Notes: generated from the sequence alone by a model not told the origin. Positions 19,627 through 29,310 are shown, numbered from the stretch's first letter. The stretch is DNA of 64,000 nt from Paragemmobacter kunshanensis (GCF_011059185.1 NZ_JAALFE010000010.1:62001-126000); one strand, 5' to 3'. Program-made: numbers and translations.

Positions 19627-19797
19627 ACAGAGGGGACGGAACGTCCCCTGACGACGGAGCCGTAGCGCGGCACGCGCGGAGGCGACAGGAAAGGCTTGCG
19701 CGAAGCGCGCCGCAAGATCACGCCTCGCCACCCCGTGATGCCCTGCCGCCAGAATTCCCTTGACCGCAGCCCCGCCCCTGCCGAAAACCCCCGCACC

Positions 19798-20859
19798 ATG
19801 GCCACAGCTACCCTCACCATCGACCTCGACGCCATCGCCGCCAACTGGCGCGCGCTGGACCGTCTTTCCACCCCCGTCGTGCAGACCGCCGCCGTCGTCA
19901 AGGCCGATGCCTATGGCCTCGGGATCGACCGTGTCGCCCCGGCGCTGGCCCGCGCGGGCGCGCGGCGCTTCTTCACCGCCGTCGCGGAAGAAGGCGCCAG
20001 ATTGCGCCAAATCCTCGGCCCCGGCCCCCAGATCGGCATCCTCGGCGGCCATATGGCGGGCGATACCGAGATGATCCACGATCTCGACCTGACACCGATG
20101 CTGAACTCGCTCCAGCAGGTCACGCGGCACCTCGAATCCCTGCCCGGCCACCCCTTCGGCATCCAGCTTGACACCGGCATGAACCGGCTCGGCATGGAAG
20201 AGGCCGAATGGCGCGCCATCGCCCCCATCGTGCTGGAGGCGGGCCCCGTCTTCCTGATGTCCCATCTCGCCTGCGCCGATGAGCCCGACAACCCGATGAA
20301 CGCGGCCCAACTGGCGCAGTTCCATCACATGACCGACGGGCTCGGCATCCCGCGCAGCTTCGCCGCCACCGGCGGCATCCTGCTTGGCCCCGACTACCAT
20401 TTCGATCTCACCCGCCCCGGCATCGGCCTCTATGGCGGCCAGCCCTTCGATGCGGCCCAACCCGTCGTCACCCTGTCCCTGCCCGTCATCCAGACGCGCG
20501 ATGTGGCAAAGGGCGAAACCGTGGGCTATGCCAATGCCTGGACGGCCGACCGCGCGACGACCGTCGCCACCCTCTCGGCCGGCTATGCCGATGGCCTGCC
20601 GCGCACGCTCTCGAACAAGGTCCGGCTCTGGGATGGCGACACGCCCGTCCCCCTGATCGGCCGCGTCTCGATGGACCTGATCACCGCCGATATCGGCCAC
20701 CTTTCCGAAATCCCGCGCAGCCTCGATATCCTCGGCCCGCATCAGGGCGTCGATGACCTCGCCGCCATCGCGGGCACCATCGGATACGAGATCCTCACCG
20801 CGCTCGGCCCGCGCTATGCGCGCCGCCATGTCACCCGGCAGACCGGGGGGCAGGCATGA
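19798..20859 (+). CDS. alr: Alanine racemase
   Basis: This 353-residue PLP enzyme interconverts L- and D-alanine for peptidoglycan. The PLP lysine is in [10 protein letters not shown] (Lys35) and the catalytic tyrosine in VGYANAW (Tyr244). GIGLYGG and RVSMDLI are further family motifs. The start [10 protein letters not shown] is chosen by alignment to family N-termini; an in-frame ATG 102 bases upstream would add unrelated sequence. The stop overlaps the ATG of the transporter permease (20856). Confidence 0.93.
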   Translation: MATATLTIDLDAIAANWRALDRLSTPVVQTAAVVKADAYGLGIDRVAPALARAGARRFFTAVAEEGARLRQILGPGPQIGILGGHMAGDTEMIHDLDLTPMLNSLQQVTRHLESLPGHPFGIQLDTGMNRLGMEEAEWRAIAPIVLEAGPVFLMSHLACADEPDNPMNAAQLAQFHHMTDGLGIPRSFAATGGILLGPDYHFDLTRPGIGLYGGQPFDAAQPVVTLSLPVIQTRDVAKGETVGYANAWTADRATTVATLSAGYADGLPRTLSNKVRLWDGDTPVPLIGRVSMDLITADIGHLSEIPRSLDILGPHQGVDDLAAIAGTIGYEILTALGPRYARRHVTRQTGGQA

Positions 20860-21641
20860 CCGCCCTCACCGCGCCCCTTGCCGCGCTTGGGCGGCCCGTG
20901 CTGGCCGCCCTCGCCGCCATCGGGCGCGTCACGCTCTTTGCCGCCGCCGTCATCGGCCATATCTTCCGCCCACCCTTCTACCCGCGCGAATTCCTGCATG
21001 CGCTGATGCAGATCGGCTGGTTCTCGCTCCCCGTCGTGGGCCTCACCGCCGTCTTCACCGGCGGCGCGCTGGCGCTGCAGATCTATTCCGGCGGCGCCAG
21101 GTTCAACGCCGAGTCGGTGGTCCCCTCCATCGTCGCCATCGGCATGGTGCGCGAACTCGGCCCCGTCTTGGGCGGCCTCATGGTCGCCGCCCGCGTCGCC
21201 TCTTCCATCGCGGCGGAAATCGGCACGATGAAGGTCACCGAACAGATCGACGCGCTGGTCACCCTCTCCACCAACCCGATCAAATACCTCGCCGTCCCGC
21301 GCGTCCTCGCCGCCACCTTGGCCGTCCCCGTCCTCGTCGCCGTGGGCGACGCCATCGGCATCGCGGGCGGCTGGCTCGTGGGGGTGAACCGCCTCGGCTT
21401 CAACTCCGGCACCTATCTGCAGAACACGGTGGATTTCCTGGAAAGCTGGGATGTCATCTCGGGCCTCTGGAAAGGCGCCGCCTTCGGCTTCATTGTGGCC
21501 ATCATGGGCTGCTACCACGGCATGCATTCCGGCCGCGGCGCGCAGGGCGTGGGGGCCGCGACCAAATCCGCCGTGGTGGGCGCATCCGTCCTGATCCTCG
21601 CTGCCAATTACATCCTCACCGAACTGTTCTTCTCCGCATGA
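20856..21641 (+). CDS. mlaE: MlaE-family ABC transporter permease
   Basis: This 261-residue membrane protein has about five segments. The MlaE signature [18 protein letters not shown] and the conserved [31 protein letters not shown]-type region are clear. Mla systems move phospholipids between inner and outer membranes to keep outer-membrane asymmetry. It is coupled to alr upstream (4-base overlap) and to the ATPase gene downstream (ATGA at 21638). The usual substrate-binding MlaD gene is not in this cluster. Confidence 0.88.
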   Translation: MTALTAPLAALGRPVLAALAAIGRVTLFAAAVIGHIFRPPFYPREFLHALMQIGWFSLPVVGLTAVFTGGALALQIYSGGARFNAESVVPSIVAIGMVRELGPVLGGLMVAARVASSIAAEIGTMKVTEQIDALVTLSTNPIKYLAVPRVLAATLAVPVLVAVGDAIGIAGGWLVGVNRLGFNSGTYLQNTVDFLESWDVISGLWKGAAFGFIVAIMGCYHGMHSGRGAQGVGAATKSAVVGASVLILAANYILTELFFSA

Positions 21642-22384
21642 TCACCCTCTCCGCCGTCACCAAGACCTTCGGCAAGAACCGCGTCCTGCGCGGGGTGGAT
21701 CTGACCATCCCCTCGGGGCAAAGCATGGTGATCATCGGCGGCTCCGGCACCGGGAAATCGGTGCTGCTCAAATGCATCCTCGGCCTTGTGCAGCATGATA
21801 CCGGCACCATCACGCTGGATGGGCAGGACGTGACGAAAGCCGACCGCGACGCCTTCCTCGCCCGCTTCGGCATGCTCTTCCAGGGCGGCGCACTGTTCGA
21901 CAGCCTCCGCGTCTGGGAAAACGTGGCCTTCCGCCTGATGCGTGGCCCCACCAAGCGCCCCAAGGCCGAGGCGCGCGAGATCGCCATCGAGAAACTCCGC
22001 CGCGTCGGCCTCAAGCCAGAGGTCGCCGACCTCTTCCCCGCCGAGCTTTCGGGCGGCATGCAGAAACGCGTGGGCCTTGCCCGCGCCATCGCGGCAAGCC
22101 CTGAAATCATCTTCTTCGACGAACCCACCACCGGGCTTGACCCGATCATGGCCGGCGTCATCAATGACCTGATCCGCGAGATCGTGACAGAGATGGGCGC
22201 CACCGCCATGACCATCACCCATGACATGACCTCGGTCCGCGCCATCGCCGACCGCGTGGCCATGCTGCATGACGGCGTGATCCAGTGGACCGGCCCCATC
22301 GCCGATCTGGAAACCACCCCCGATCCCTTCGTCCAGCAATTCATCCACGGCCGCGCGACCGGCCCCATCGCCGCCGTGCGCTGA
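21638..22384 (+). CDS. mlaF: MlaF-family ABC transporter ATPase
   Basis: This 248-residue ATPase has Walker A GGSGTGKS (34-41), signature LSGGMQKR and Walker B EIIFFDEPTTGLDP. MQKRVGLARAI is typical of Mla-type ATPases. It energises the permease encoded just upstream, with which it overlaps by four bases. Its stop shares a base with the next ATG (TGATG at 22382). mlaD, mlaC and mlaB homologues do not follow; instead a small membrane protein does. Confidence 0.88.
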   Translation: MITLSAVTKTFGKNRVLRGVDLTIPSGQSMVIIGGSGTGKSVLLKCILGLVQHDTGTITLDGQDVTKADRDAFLARFGMLFQGGALFDSLRVWENVAFRLMRGPTKRPKAEAREIAIEKLRRVGLKPEVADLFPAELSGGMQKRVGLARAIAASPEIIFFDEPTTGLDPIMAGVINDLIREIVTEMGATAMTITHDMTSVRAIADRVAMLHDGVIQWTGPIADLETTPDPFVQQFIHGRATGPIAAVR

Positions 22385-22758
22385 TGGATGCCTGGATCCA
22401 GAACGCGCTCGCCCTGCTCTCCGGCTCCGGCATCGTGCGCGCCCTCGTGGCCGCCATTCCCGTCACCATCGCCGTTGCCGCCCTCGCAGGCTGGCGCCAG
22501 AGGGTCGAAGGCGCGGGCCTTCTGGCCCTGGCGGCCTGCGCCTTCTGCCTCTGGCTGATCCTGCCCTGGCATCCCGCCTATCTGGAACTGCATCAGGCCA
22601 GCCTGATCCTCTCCATCCTCTGCTGGCTCTGGCTGGTCTGGGCCTGGGCGCGGCATGTGCTGGGCGAATGGCCCGCGCCGATCTGGGGCCACTGGATCGT
22701 GGGAACCCTGCTCTGGATCCTGCCCGTCTGCGCGATCCTCGTGCTGGTCCTCGGCTGA
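22384..22758 (+). CDS. Small membrane protein, unknown
   Basis: This 124-residue protein has three or four hydrophobic segments (around 15-38, 44-62, 72-90 and 102-123), rich in Trp. It starts at the TGATG overlap with mlaF, so it is translated in the same operon. I do not recognise a family. An accessory role to the two-gene Mla-type transporter is possible from position only. Confidence 0.65.
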   Translation: MDAWIQNALALLSGSGIVRALVAAIPVTIAVAALAGWRQRVEGAGLLALAACAFCLWLILPWHPAYLELHQASLILSILCWLWLVWAWARHVLGEWPAPIWGHWIVGTLLWILPVCAILVLVLG

Positions 22759-22873
22759 CTGTTTCCGCATTCGAAACAATCCCGCCCGCCACCCGCCACT
22801 GTCGCACCAGAACCCGGAACCATCGAAAAACATTTGCCGAATCTGCCCGCCCTGCGCTTGCCTGCATGGGGTA

Positions 22874-23659
22874 ATGAGTGTGGTGGTGCCGATGTCCCCT
22901 GTCGTTTCAGGCAATCTCAGGATTGCCCTGCAGATCCTGCAATCCGCGGCCAGCGGTCTTGTCCTGCTTCTCGCCCTTGCCCTGACGGGGGCAAGCCTGC
23001 TCGCCGCCCTCGGCCATCTGCCCTGGCCCGACATCGCGCTCGCCTTCGGGGGCCAACCCCTGCCCCATGCCGGGATCTGGGCGCAACTCGGGCTGAACGC
23101 CTTCCTCCTGCTGCTCTGCCTCTTCCTGCCCGCCAATGCCCGCATGGCGCGGCTTGAACGCAGCCACCGCTCCTTCGCCATGGGGCTCGAGGATGTGGCC
23201 CATGCCTATCGCATCGCCCATGCCGCCGATCGCGCGGGCGTCTTCGCCCTGTCGGGCGAATTCGAATCCCTGCGCGCCCGCCTTGCCCATCTGCGCGATC
23301 ATCCCGATCTGGCCCATCTCGAACCCGAACTCCTGCAACTCGCCGCACAGATGAGCTTTCAGACACGCGATCTTGCCCATACCTATTCCGATGCCCGCGT
23401 CGCCCGCGCCCGCGAATTCCTGAAACACCGCCAGGAAGAGGCCGCCACCCTGACCGAACGCATCGCCCTTGCCCGCCACATCACCGATGACCTGCGCCGC
23501 TGGCTCACGGATATCGAATCCGAGGAACGCCAGGCCGAAGTTCAGATCAAGCGGCTCGAGGCCGACCTGCGCGATATCCTGCCCCAGCTCGGCTATGCGA
23601 TGGAACCGGACGAACCCCGCGATGCCACCGTGGTGCAACTGCCAAAGCCGGGGAAATGA
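22874..23659 (+). CDS. Two-TM coiled-coil protein (often mis-titled DNA repair protein)
   Basis: This 261-residue protein has two N-terminal membrane segments (about 18-40 and 62-82), followed by a cytoplasmic, mostly helical region. SHRSFAMGLEDVAHAYRIAHAADR, SLRARLAHLRDHPDLAHLEPEL and a coiled coil (SEERQAEVQIKRLEADLRDIL) are visible. Similar roseobacter proteins are called DNA repair protein, but no repair motif is evident. Start choice is uncertain (22874 or 22892). A small inverted repeat (TGTTTC/GAAACA at 22760-22778) lies in the 115-base gap before it. Confidence 0.65.
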   Translation: MSVVVPMSPVVSGNLRIALQILQSAASGLVLLLALALTGASLLAALGHLPWPDIALAFGGQPLPHAGIWAQLGLNAFLLLLCLFLPANARMARLERSHRSFAMGLEDVAHAYRIAHAADRAGVFALSGEFESLRARLAHLRDHPDLAHLEPELLQLAAQMSFQTRDLAHTYSDARVARAREFLKHRQEEAATLTERIALARHITDDLRRWLTDIESEERQAEVQIKRLEADLRDILPQLGYAMEPDEPRDATVVQLPKPGK

Positions 23660-23695
23660 CTTGAACCCATGGCGCGGGGCGGGCCAGATGCGCCC

Positions 23696-24124
23696 ATGCG
23701 CCCCGCTGTCCTTCTCAACCTCTCGCTCCTGATCCTCTTTCCCGTGGCATGGTTCGCGCCGCTTCTGCGCGCGGGGCTGCTGCCGCTGTTCGGCCTGTCG
23801 GAAATCTCGGTCGTCACCGGGCTGCAATCGCTCTGGTCCACAGATCCGGCGCTGGCCCTTCTGGTCAGCTTCCTCGCCCTCTTCGCCCCCTATGCCAAGG
23901 TCCTGGGCCTCGCGCTGATCGACTTCCGCCTCCTCTCGCCCCGCGCCCTGCCCGCCCTGCGCGTCCTGGGCCGCCTCGCCATGGCCGATATCTTCCTTGT
24001 CGCCCTCTACATCGTGCTGGCAAAAGGCCCCGGCTTCGGCACCATCGAAACCGCCTGGGGCCTCTGGCTCTTCACCGCCTGCGTGGGCCTCTCGCTGCTT
24101 CTCTCCCACCGCCACCGCCCTTGA
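23696..24124 (+). CDS. PqiA-like (paraquat-inducible protein A) membrane protein
   Basis: This 142-residue, four-segment membrane protein contains the sequence FAPYAKVLGLALIDFRLLSP and GRLAMADIFLVALYIVLAK, which match half of the PqiA domain. PqiA proteins are inner-membrane parts of lipid transport systems related to Mla. It has one PqiA unit, where E. coli PqiA has two. Lying three genes after mlaEF, it may take part in envelope lipid transport; this is inference. radA begins 31 bases downstream. Confidence 0.75.
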   Translation: MRPAVLLNLSLLILFPVAWFAPLLRAGLLPLFGLSEISVVTGLQSLWSTDPALALLVSFLALFAPYAKVLGLALIDFRLLSPRALPALRVLGRLAMADIFLVALYIVLAKGPGFGTIETAWGLWLFTACVGLSLLLSHRHRP

Positions 24125-24155
24125 ACCCCCGCCACCGACCCGCTACCCAATGGGC

Positions 24156-25514
24156 ATGAGCAAATCCTCCCCCGCCTTCACCTGCACCGCCTGCGGCGCC
24201 GTCCACCGCAAATGGGCGGGCAAATGCGATGCCTGCGGGGCCTGGAACTCCATCGTGGAAGAGGCCCCCCTCTCCACCGGCCCCAAATCCCTTGGCGCCA
24301 AGGGCAAGACCATCCCCCTCACCGACCTCGCCACCGAAGAGGCCCCGCCCCCCCGCGCGGCCTCGGGCATGGAGGAGCTTGACCGCGTCCTCGGCGGCGG
24401 CCTCGTCCCCGCCTCGGCCATCCTCGTGGGCGGCGATCCCGGCATCGGGAAATCCACCCTGCTGCTGCAGGCCACCGCCAGCTTCGCCCGGCGCGGCCTC
24501 AAATGCCTCTACATCTCGGGCGAAGAGGCCGCGGCCCAGGTCCGCATGCGCGCCCAGCGCCTGGGCCTGACCGATGCCCCCGTCGCCCTCGGTGCCGAAA
24601 CCGCGCTGCGCGACATCCTCACCACGCTCGATGCCGAACGCCCCCAGCTTGCCGTCATCGACTCGATCCAGACCATGTGGCTGGATACGGTCGAGGCAGC
24701 CCCCGGCTCCGTCTCACAGGTCCGCGCCGCGGCGCATGAACTTGTCACCTTCGCCAAACGGCGCGGCGTCGCCATCATCCTTGTCGGCCATGTCACCAAG
24801 GAAGGCCAGATCGCCGGTCCCCGCGTCGTGGAACACATGGTCGATACCGTCCTCTATTTCGAAGGCGAACGCGGCCACCAGTTCCGCATCCTGCGGGCCG
24901 TCAAGAACCGCTTCGGCCCCGCCGATGAGATCGGCGTGTTCGAAATGACAGGCGATGGCCTGTCGCAGGTCACCAACCCCTCGGCGCTCTTCCTGTCGGA
25001 TCGCGGCCAGTCCAGCCCCGGCTCCGCCGTCTTCGCGGGCATCGAAGGCACAAGGCCGGTCCTGACCGAAATCCAGGCCCTCGTCGCGCCCTCCAACCTC
25101 GGCACGCCGCGCCGCACGGTCGTCGGCCTCGATAGCGGCCGCCTCTCCACCATCCTCGCCGTGCTGGAATCCCGCTGCGGCATCCCCTTCGCGGGCCTTG
25201 ACGTCTTCCTCAACGTCGCGGGCGGCATGCGCGTGTCGGAACCCGCCGCCGATCTCGCCGTCGCCGCCGCCCTCCTTTCCGCCCGCGAAGATGTGGCGCT
25301 TCCGCCAGACATGGTGCTTTTCGGCGAAATCTCCCTCTCTGGCGCCCTCCGCCCCGTCGGTCAGACCGAAAACAGGTTGAAAGAAGCCTCGAAACTTGGT
25401 TTCTCACAGGCGATTGCGCCGGACCGCTCCAAGATCGGGGCGGAAACGGGGATGCGGGTGCGTCAGATGCCCGACCTCACGGCCTTCGTGGGCGAGATGT
25501 TCGGGGCGGGCTGA
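24156..25514 (+). CDS. radA: DNA repair protein RadA
   Basis: This 452-residue RecA-like ATPase promotes branch migration in recombinational repair. It has the N-terminal zinc finger (Cys10, Cys13, Cys24, Cys27), Walker A GGDPGIGKST (92-101), the RadA-specific KNRFG motif (250-254) and a C-terminal Lon-like domain (FLNVAGGMRVSEPAADLAVAAAL). The start MSKSSPAFTC is used; an in-frame ATG two codons earlier is equally possible. No clear ribosome binding site is seen. Confidence 0.95.
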   Translation: MSKSSPAFTCTACGAVHRKWAGKCDACGAWNSIVEEAPLSTGPKSLGAKGKTIPLTDLATEEAPPPRAASGMEELDRVLGGGLVPASAILVGGDPGIGKSTLLLQATASFARRGLKCLYISGEEAAAQVRMRAQRLGLTDAPVALGAETALRDILTTLDAERPQLAVIDSIQTMWLDTVEAAPGSVSQVRAAAHELVTFAKRRGVAIILVGHVTKEGQIAGPRVVEHMVDTVLYFEGERGHQFRILRAVKNRFGPADEIGVFEMTGDGLSQVTNPSALFLSDRGQSSPGSAVFAGIEGTRPVLTEIQALVAPSNLGTPRRTVVGLDSGRLSTILAVLESRCGIPFAGLDVFLNVAGGMRVSEPAADLAVAAALLSAREDVALPPDMVLFGEISLSGALRPVGQTENRLKEASKLGFSQAIAPDRSKIGAETGMRVRQMPDLTAFVGEMFGAG

Positions 25515-25546
25515 TCCTCCCCGGCAGGACAGGAGCAGGACGGCAC

Positions 25547-26140
25547 ATGGAAGGTTTCACACTGATCGACGCGGTCGTTGCCGGCGTCATCGTGCTTTCG
25601 GCGATCCTCGCCTATTCGCGCGGCCTCGTCCGCGAAGCCATGGCCATCGTCGGCTGGATCGGCGCGGCGCTGGTGGCCTTCCTCTTCGCCGAACAGGTGC
25701 AACCCCTCGTCAAGGAACTGCCCGTCGTGGGCGAATTCCTCGGCGACAGTTGCGAACTCTCCATCATCGCGGCCTTCGCCGTGGTCTTTGCCGTGGCGCT
25801 GATCCTCGCCTCGCTCTTCACGCCGCTCCTCTCCTCGGCCATCCACCGCACCGCGCTTGGCGGCCTCGATCAGGGCCTTGGCTTCCTCTTCGGCGTCGCG
25901 CGCGGCGTGCTTCTCGTCGCCGTGGCCTTCCTCGTCTATGATCGCGCCGTGGCCTCCAACGCCATCCCCATGGTCGATGACAGCCGCTCTGCCAAGGTCT
26001 TCGCCTCCTTCCAGGACAATATCGACGCCCAGATGCCGACCGATGCCCCCGGCTGGATCGTCGCCCGCTACAACGACCTCACGCAGGTCTGCGTCGGCAC
26101 CGCCGCCCCGGCCGAAACCGCCCCCGCCACCTCGGGCTGA
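25547..26140 (+). CDS. cvpA: CvpA-family membrane protein
   Basis: This 197-residue protein with four membrane segments begins MEGFTLIDAVVAGVIVLSAI. The CvpA signatures AYSRGLVREAMAIVGWIGAAL and GGLDQGLGFLFGVARGVLL are present. Its position just before purF is the classic arrangement. In E. coli cvpA supports colicin V production and envelope stress tolerance; the molecular role is not settled. GCAGGA lies upstream of the ATG. Confidence 0.88.
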   Translation: MEGFTLIDAVVAGVIVLSAILAYSRGLVREAMAIVGWIGAALVAFLFAEQVQPLVKELPVVGEFLGDSCELSIIAAFAVVFAVALILASLFTPLLSSAIHRTALGGLDQGLGFLFGVARGVLLVAVAFLVYDRAVASNAIPMVDDSRSAKVFASFQDNIDAQMPTDAPGWIVARYNDLTQVCVGTAAPAETAPATSG

Positions 26141-26237
26141 TCCGTCGCCGCATCGCAGCACAGGCCAAAGGGGGCGTGACTTCCCCCTGACAAAGCACTA
26201 GATCAGACGCACAGCTTTCCTCGGATTCGGAGGCCCC

Positions 26238-27701
26238 ATGCGCCCCTTCCTCTCGCACCCCTTCGATGATGACAAATTGAAGGAGGAATGCGGCGTATTC
26301 GGCGTGATCGGCGTCGCCGATGCGGCAAATTTCGTGGCCCTCGGCCTGCATGCCCTGCAGCATCGCGGGCAAGAGGCGGGGGGGATCGTCTCCTACGATC
26401 CCGAACAGGGCTTCAACTCCGCCCGCCGCTTCGGCTATGTCCGCGACAATTTCACCAAGGCCGACGTGATGGATACCCTGCCGGGCGAACTGGCCATCGG
26501 CCATGTGCGCTATTCCACCGCAGGTTCCAAGGGCGCGACCGCCATCCGCGACGTGCAGCCCTTCTTCGGCGAATTCTCCATGGGCGGGGCGGCCATCGCT
26601 CATAACGGCAACCTGACCAATGCCGCCGCCCTGCGCCGCGAACTCATCGAACGCGGCTCGATCTTCCAGTCCTCTTCCGACAGCGAATGCATCATCCACC
26701 TGATGGCGCGGTCGATCCAGAAGACGATCCCCGAACGCATCAAGGATGCGCTCCGCCGCGTCGAAGGCGCCTTTTCCGTCGTTGCCATGACGCGCACCAA
26801 ACTCATCGGGGTGCGCGATCCCCTTGGCGTCCGCCCCCTCGTCCTCGGCCGGATCGGCGATCACGGCTGGGCGCTCTCGTCGGAAACCTGCGGTCTCGAC
26901 ATCATCGGTGCCGATTTCATCCGCGAAATCGACCCCGGCGAGATGGTGGTGATCGAGAACAACAAGGTCGACAGCTTCCGCCCCTTCTCGCCCGCCAAAT
27001 CGCGGTTCTGCATCTTCGAACATGTCTATTTCTCGCGCCCCGACTCTATCCTCGGTGGCCGCTCCGTCTATGAAACCCGCCGCCAGATCGGCGTGGAACT
27101 GGCGCGCGAAGCGCCGGTCGAGGCCGATCTCGTCTGCCCCGTCCCCGACAGCGGCACCCCCGCCGCCATCGGCTTCGCGGCAGAGTCCGGCATCCCCTTC
27201 GGGCTTGGCATCACGCGCAACCAGTATATGGGGCGCACCTTCATCGAACCGACCGAACAGATCCGCAACATGGGCGTGCGGCTGAAGCTCAACGTCAACC
27301 GCGCCCTGATCAAGGGCAAGCGCGTGATCCTTGTCGATGACTCGGTCGTCCGCGGCACCACCTCGCGCAAGATCAAGGACATGATCCTCGATGCAGGCGC
27401 GGCCGAGGTCCACTTCCGCATCGCCTCCCCCCCCACCGCATGGCCCTGCTTCTATGGCGTCGACACGCCCGAACGCTCCAAGCTCCTCGCCGCCACCATG
27501 TCCGAGGATGAGATGCGCGACTGGATCGGCGTCGACAGCCTGAAATTCATCTCGCTCGACGGCCTCTACCGCGCTGCGGGCGAGGCGGCGGGCCGCGATG
27601 CTGCCAATCCGCGCTATTGCGATGCCTGCTTCTCGGGCGATTACCCGGTCGCCCCCTCGGACAAGATCGAGGAAGGCTTCCAGATGAAGGCCGCCGAGTA
27701 A
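26238..27701 (+). CDS. purF: Amidophosphoribosyltransferase
   Basis: This 487-residue enzyme makes phosphoribosylamine from PRPP and glutamine, the first purine step. A 17-residue propeptide precedes the nucleophile Cys18 (EECGVFGVIG). The PRPP-binding loop VILVDDSVVRGTTS (about 362-375) is intact. Cys residues in the C-terminal YCDACFSG could hold an Fe-S cluster as in the Bacillus-type enzyme. CGGAGG lies four bases before the ATG. Confidence 0.95.
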   Translation: MRPFLSHPFDDDKLKEECGVFGVIGVADAANFVALGLHALQHRGQEAGGIVSYDPEQGFNSARRFGYVRDNFTKADVMDTLPGELAIGHVRYSTAGSKGATAIRDVQPFFGEFSMGGAAIAHNGNLTNAAALRRELIERGSIFQSSSDSECIIHLMARSIQKTIPERIKDALRRVEGAFSVVAMTRTKLIGVRDPLGVRPLVLGRIGDHGWALSSETCGLDIIGADFIREIDPGEMVVIENNKVDSFRPFSPAKSRFCIFEHVYFSRPDSILGGRSVYETRRQIGVELAREAPVEADLVCPVPDSGTPAAIGFAAESGIPFGLGITRNQYMGRTFIEPTEQIRNMGVRLKLNVNRALIKGKRVILVDDSVVRGTTSRKIKDMILDAGAAEVHFRIASPPTAWPCFYGVDTPERSKLLAATMSEDEMRDWIGVDSLKFISLDGLYRAAGEAAGRDAANPRYCDACFSGDYPVAPSDKIEEGFQMKAAE

Positions 27702-27809
27702 TCCGTCCGCCCCATCAGGCGCTGGACCGCCACCGCTGGCCAGAAGGCGCACTTGCCCCTTCAGCTTGTATGAATTACCCACGCCCGGCCAGCTACGGAG
27801 CCTGATCCC

Positions 27810-28472
27810 ATGACCCAGAAGATCGCCCTCGTCACCGGCGCCTCGCGCGGCCTCGGCGCGGCCATGGCCGAACAGCTTGCCCTGCGCGGCTGGCATGTCG
27901 TCGCCGTCGCCCGCACAGTGGGCGCGCTGGAGGAACTCGATGATCGCGTGAAATCCGCGGGTCTCCCCGGGGCCGGCACGCTGACGCTCGCCCCCATGGA
28001 CATCACCAATGACGATGCCATGCGCCATCTCTGCCGCTCCATCCATGATCGCTGGGGCCATCTCGATCTCTGGGTCCATACCGCCATCCACGCCGCCCCT
28101 CTCGCCCCCATGGGCAGCCTTGATGCCAAGGACTGGGAAAAGTCCATCGCCACCAACACCCGCGCCACGGGCCTGCTGATCCCCATGGTGGACCCCCTCC
28201 TGCGCGCCGCCCCCGATGGCGGCACGGCCTTCTTCCCCGATGACCCCAAGGGTGGCGAAAAGTTCCACGGCGCCTATGGCGCAACCAAGGCCGCGCAGAT
28301 GGCGCTGGCCCGATCCTGGGCCGCCGAAGCGGCGAAACACGGCCCGCGCATCCTCATTGCCGAACCCGCCCCCATGCCCACCGCCACCCGCGCCCGCTTT
28401 CACCCCGGTGAAGATCGCGCAAGACTTGCCGATATCCGCAGCGAGGCAAGCCGCCTCCTCGATCTGATCTGA
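27810..28472 (+). CDS. SDR-family protein lacking the usual catalytic serine
   Basis: This 220-residue short-chain dehydrogenase family protein has TGASRGLG and YGATK. The region before the tyrosine reads AFFPDDPKGGEKFHGAYGATK, where the usual Ser about 13 residues ahead is replaced by Pro/Asp. The NNAG position reads VHTAIHA, also divergent. Activity as a normal dehydrogenase is therefore doubtful. CGGAG lies upstream of the ATG. It sits alone between purF and another SDR gene, separated from the latter by a perfect palindrome. Confidence 0.75.
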   Translation: MTQKIALVTGASRGLGAAMAEQLALRGWHVVAVARTVGALEELDDRVKSAGLPGAGTLTLAPMDITNDDAMRHLCRSIHDRWGHLDLWVHTAIHAAPLAPMGSLDAKDWEKSIATNTRATGLLIPMVDPLLRAAPDGGTAFFPDDPKGGEKFHGAYGATKAAQMALARSWAAEAAKHGPRILIAEPAPMPTATRARFHPGEDRARLADIRSEASRLLDLI

Positions 28473-28480
28473 CCCTCGGC

Positions 28481-28502
28481 GCAAACTGACATGTCAGTTT
28501 GC
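28481..28502. promoter_or_regulatory. 22-bp perfect palindrome (operator or hairpin)
   Basis: The 11-base half GCAAACTGACA is followed directly by its exact reverse complement, with core TGACATGTCA and no loop. It lies 9 bases after the previous stop and 62 bases before the next SDR ATG. The absence of a loop and of a T run favours a protein-binding site over a terminator. Confidence 0.55.
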
Positions 28503-28564
28503 CCTTGCCCCGGCGGGCCGCTTCCGCTTGACTGCGCGTCACAAGGATAAGGGATCACCGCACC

Positions 28565-29299
28565 ATGCGCCTCGCCGGAAAGACCGCCTTCTGTACCGCC
28601 TCCGGAGCCGGGATCGGCCTTGCCACCGTCCGCGCCTTCAAGGCCGAAGGTGCCCGTGTCATTGCCACCGACATCAGCAGCAAGGCGGTCGAAGACCTGC
28701 GCGCCGAAGGGTTCGAGGCGCACCGCCTCGACGTGACCGATGGCACAGCCGTCGCCGCCATGGCAGCCAAGGTTGGCGCCGTCGACATCCTCTTCAATTG
28801 CGCGGGCTTCGTCCATGCGGGCACGATCCTCGATTGCGAGGAAAAGGATTTCGACTTTTCCTTCGAGTTGAACGTCAAGGCGCTCTACCGCGTCACACGC
28901 GCCTTTTTGCCCGCGATGCTGGAAAACGGCGGCGGTTCAATCGTCAACATCGCCTCGGTCGCCTCCTCCATCATCGCGGCCCCCAACCGCTTCGTCTATG
29001 GCGCAACCAAGGCCGCCGTGATCGGCATCACCAAATCCATCGCCGCCGACTATGTGACGCGCGGCATCCGCTGCAACGCGATCTGCCCGGCCACGGTGGA
29101 ATCCCCTTCGCTGGAACAGCGGATGCGCGCGCAAGGCGATTACGAGGCCGCGCGCGCCGCCTTCATCGCGCGCCAGCCCATGGGCCGCATCGGCCAGCCC
29201 GAGGAAATCGCCCATCTCGCGGTCTACCTCGCCTCCGACGAGGCCGCCTTCCTGACCGGCCAGGCGATCAACATCGACGGCGGCTGGACCAACATCTGA
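28565..29299 (+). CDS. SDR-family oxidoreductase (DHRS6/KDF dehydrogenase-like)
   Basis: This 244-residue enzyme has TASGAGIGLA, NCAGFVHAGT, Ser in NIASVASS and YGATK. The C-terminus FLTGQAINIDGGWTNI and the spacing resemble the group holding human DHRS6/BDH2 and bacterial 2-keto-3-deoxy-L-fuconate dehydrogenases. Substrate is not determined by the sequence. The ribosome binding region is AAGGATAAGGGATCACC. A hairpin triplet follows its stop, and a palindrome (28481-28502) precedes it. Confidence 0.8.
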   Translation: MRLAGKTAFCTASGAGIGLATVRAFKAEGARVIATDISSKAVEDLRAEGFEAHRLDVTDGTAVAAMAAKVGAVDILFNCAGFVHAGTILDCEEKDFDFSFELNVKALYRVTRAFLPAMLENGGGSIVNIASVASSIIAAPNRFVYGATKAAVIGITKSIAADYVTRGIRCNAICPATVESPSLEQRMRAQGDYEAARAAFIARQPMGRIGQPEEIAHLAVYLASDEAAFLTGQAINIDGGWTNI

Positions 29300-29310
29300 C
29301 ATCGGGCGCA

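Noticed and set aside
22760-22778. TGTTTC/GAAACA inverted repeat as a terminator
   Set aside because: The 6-bp stem has no T run and only modest stability; it could be chance.
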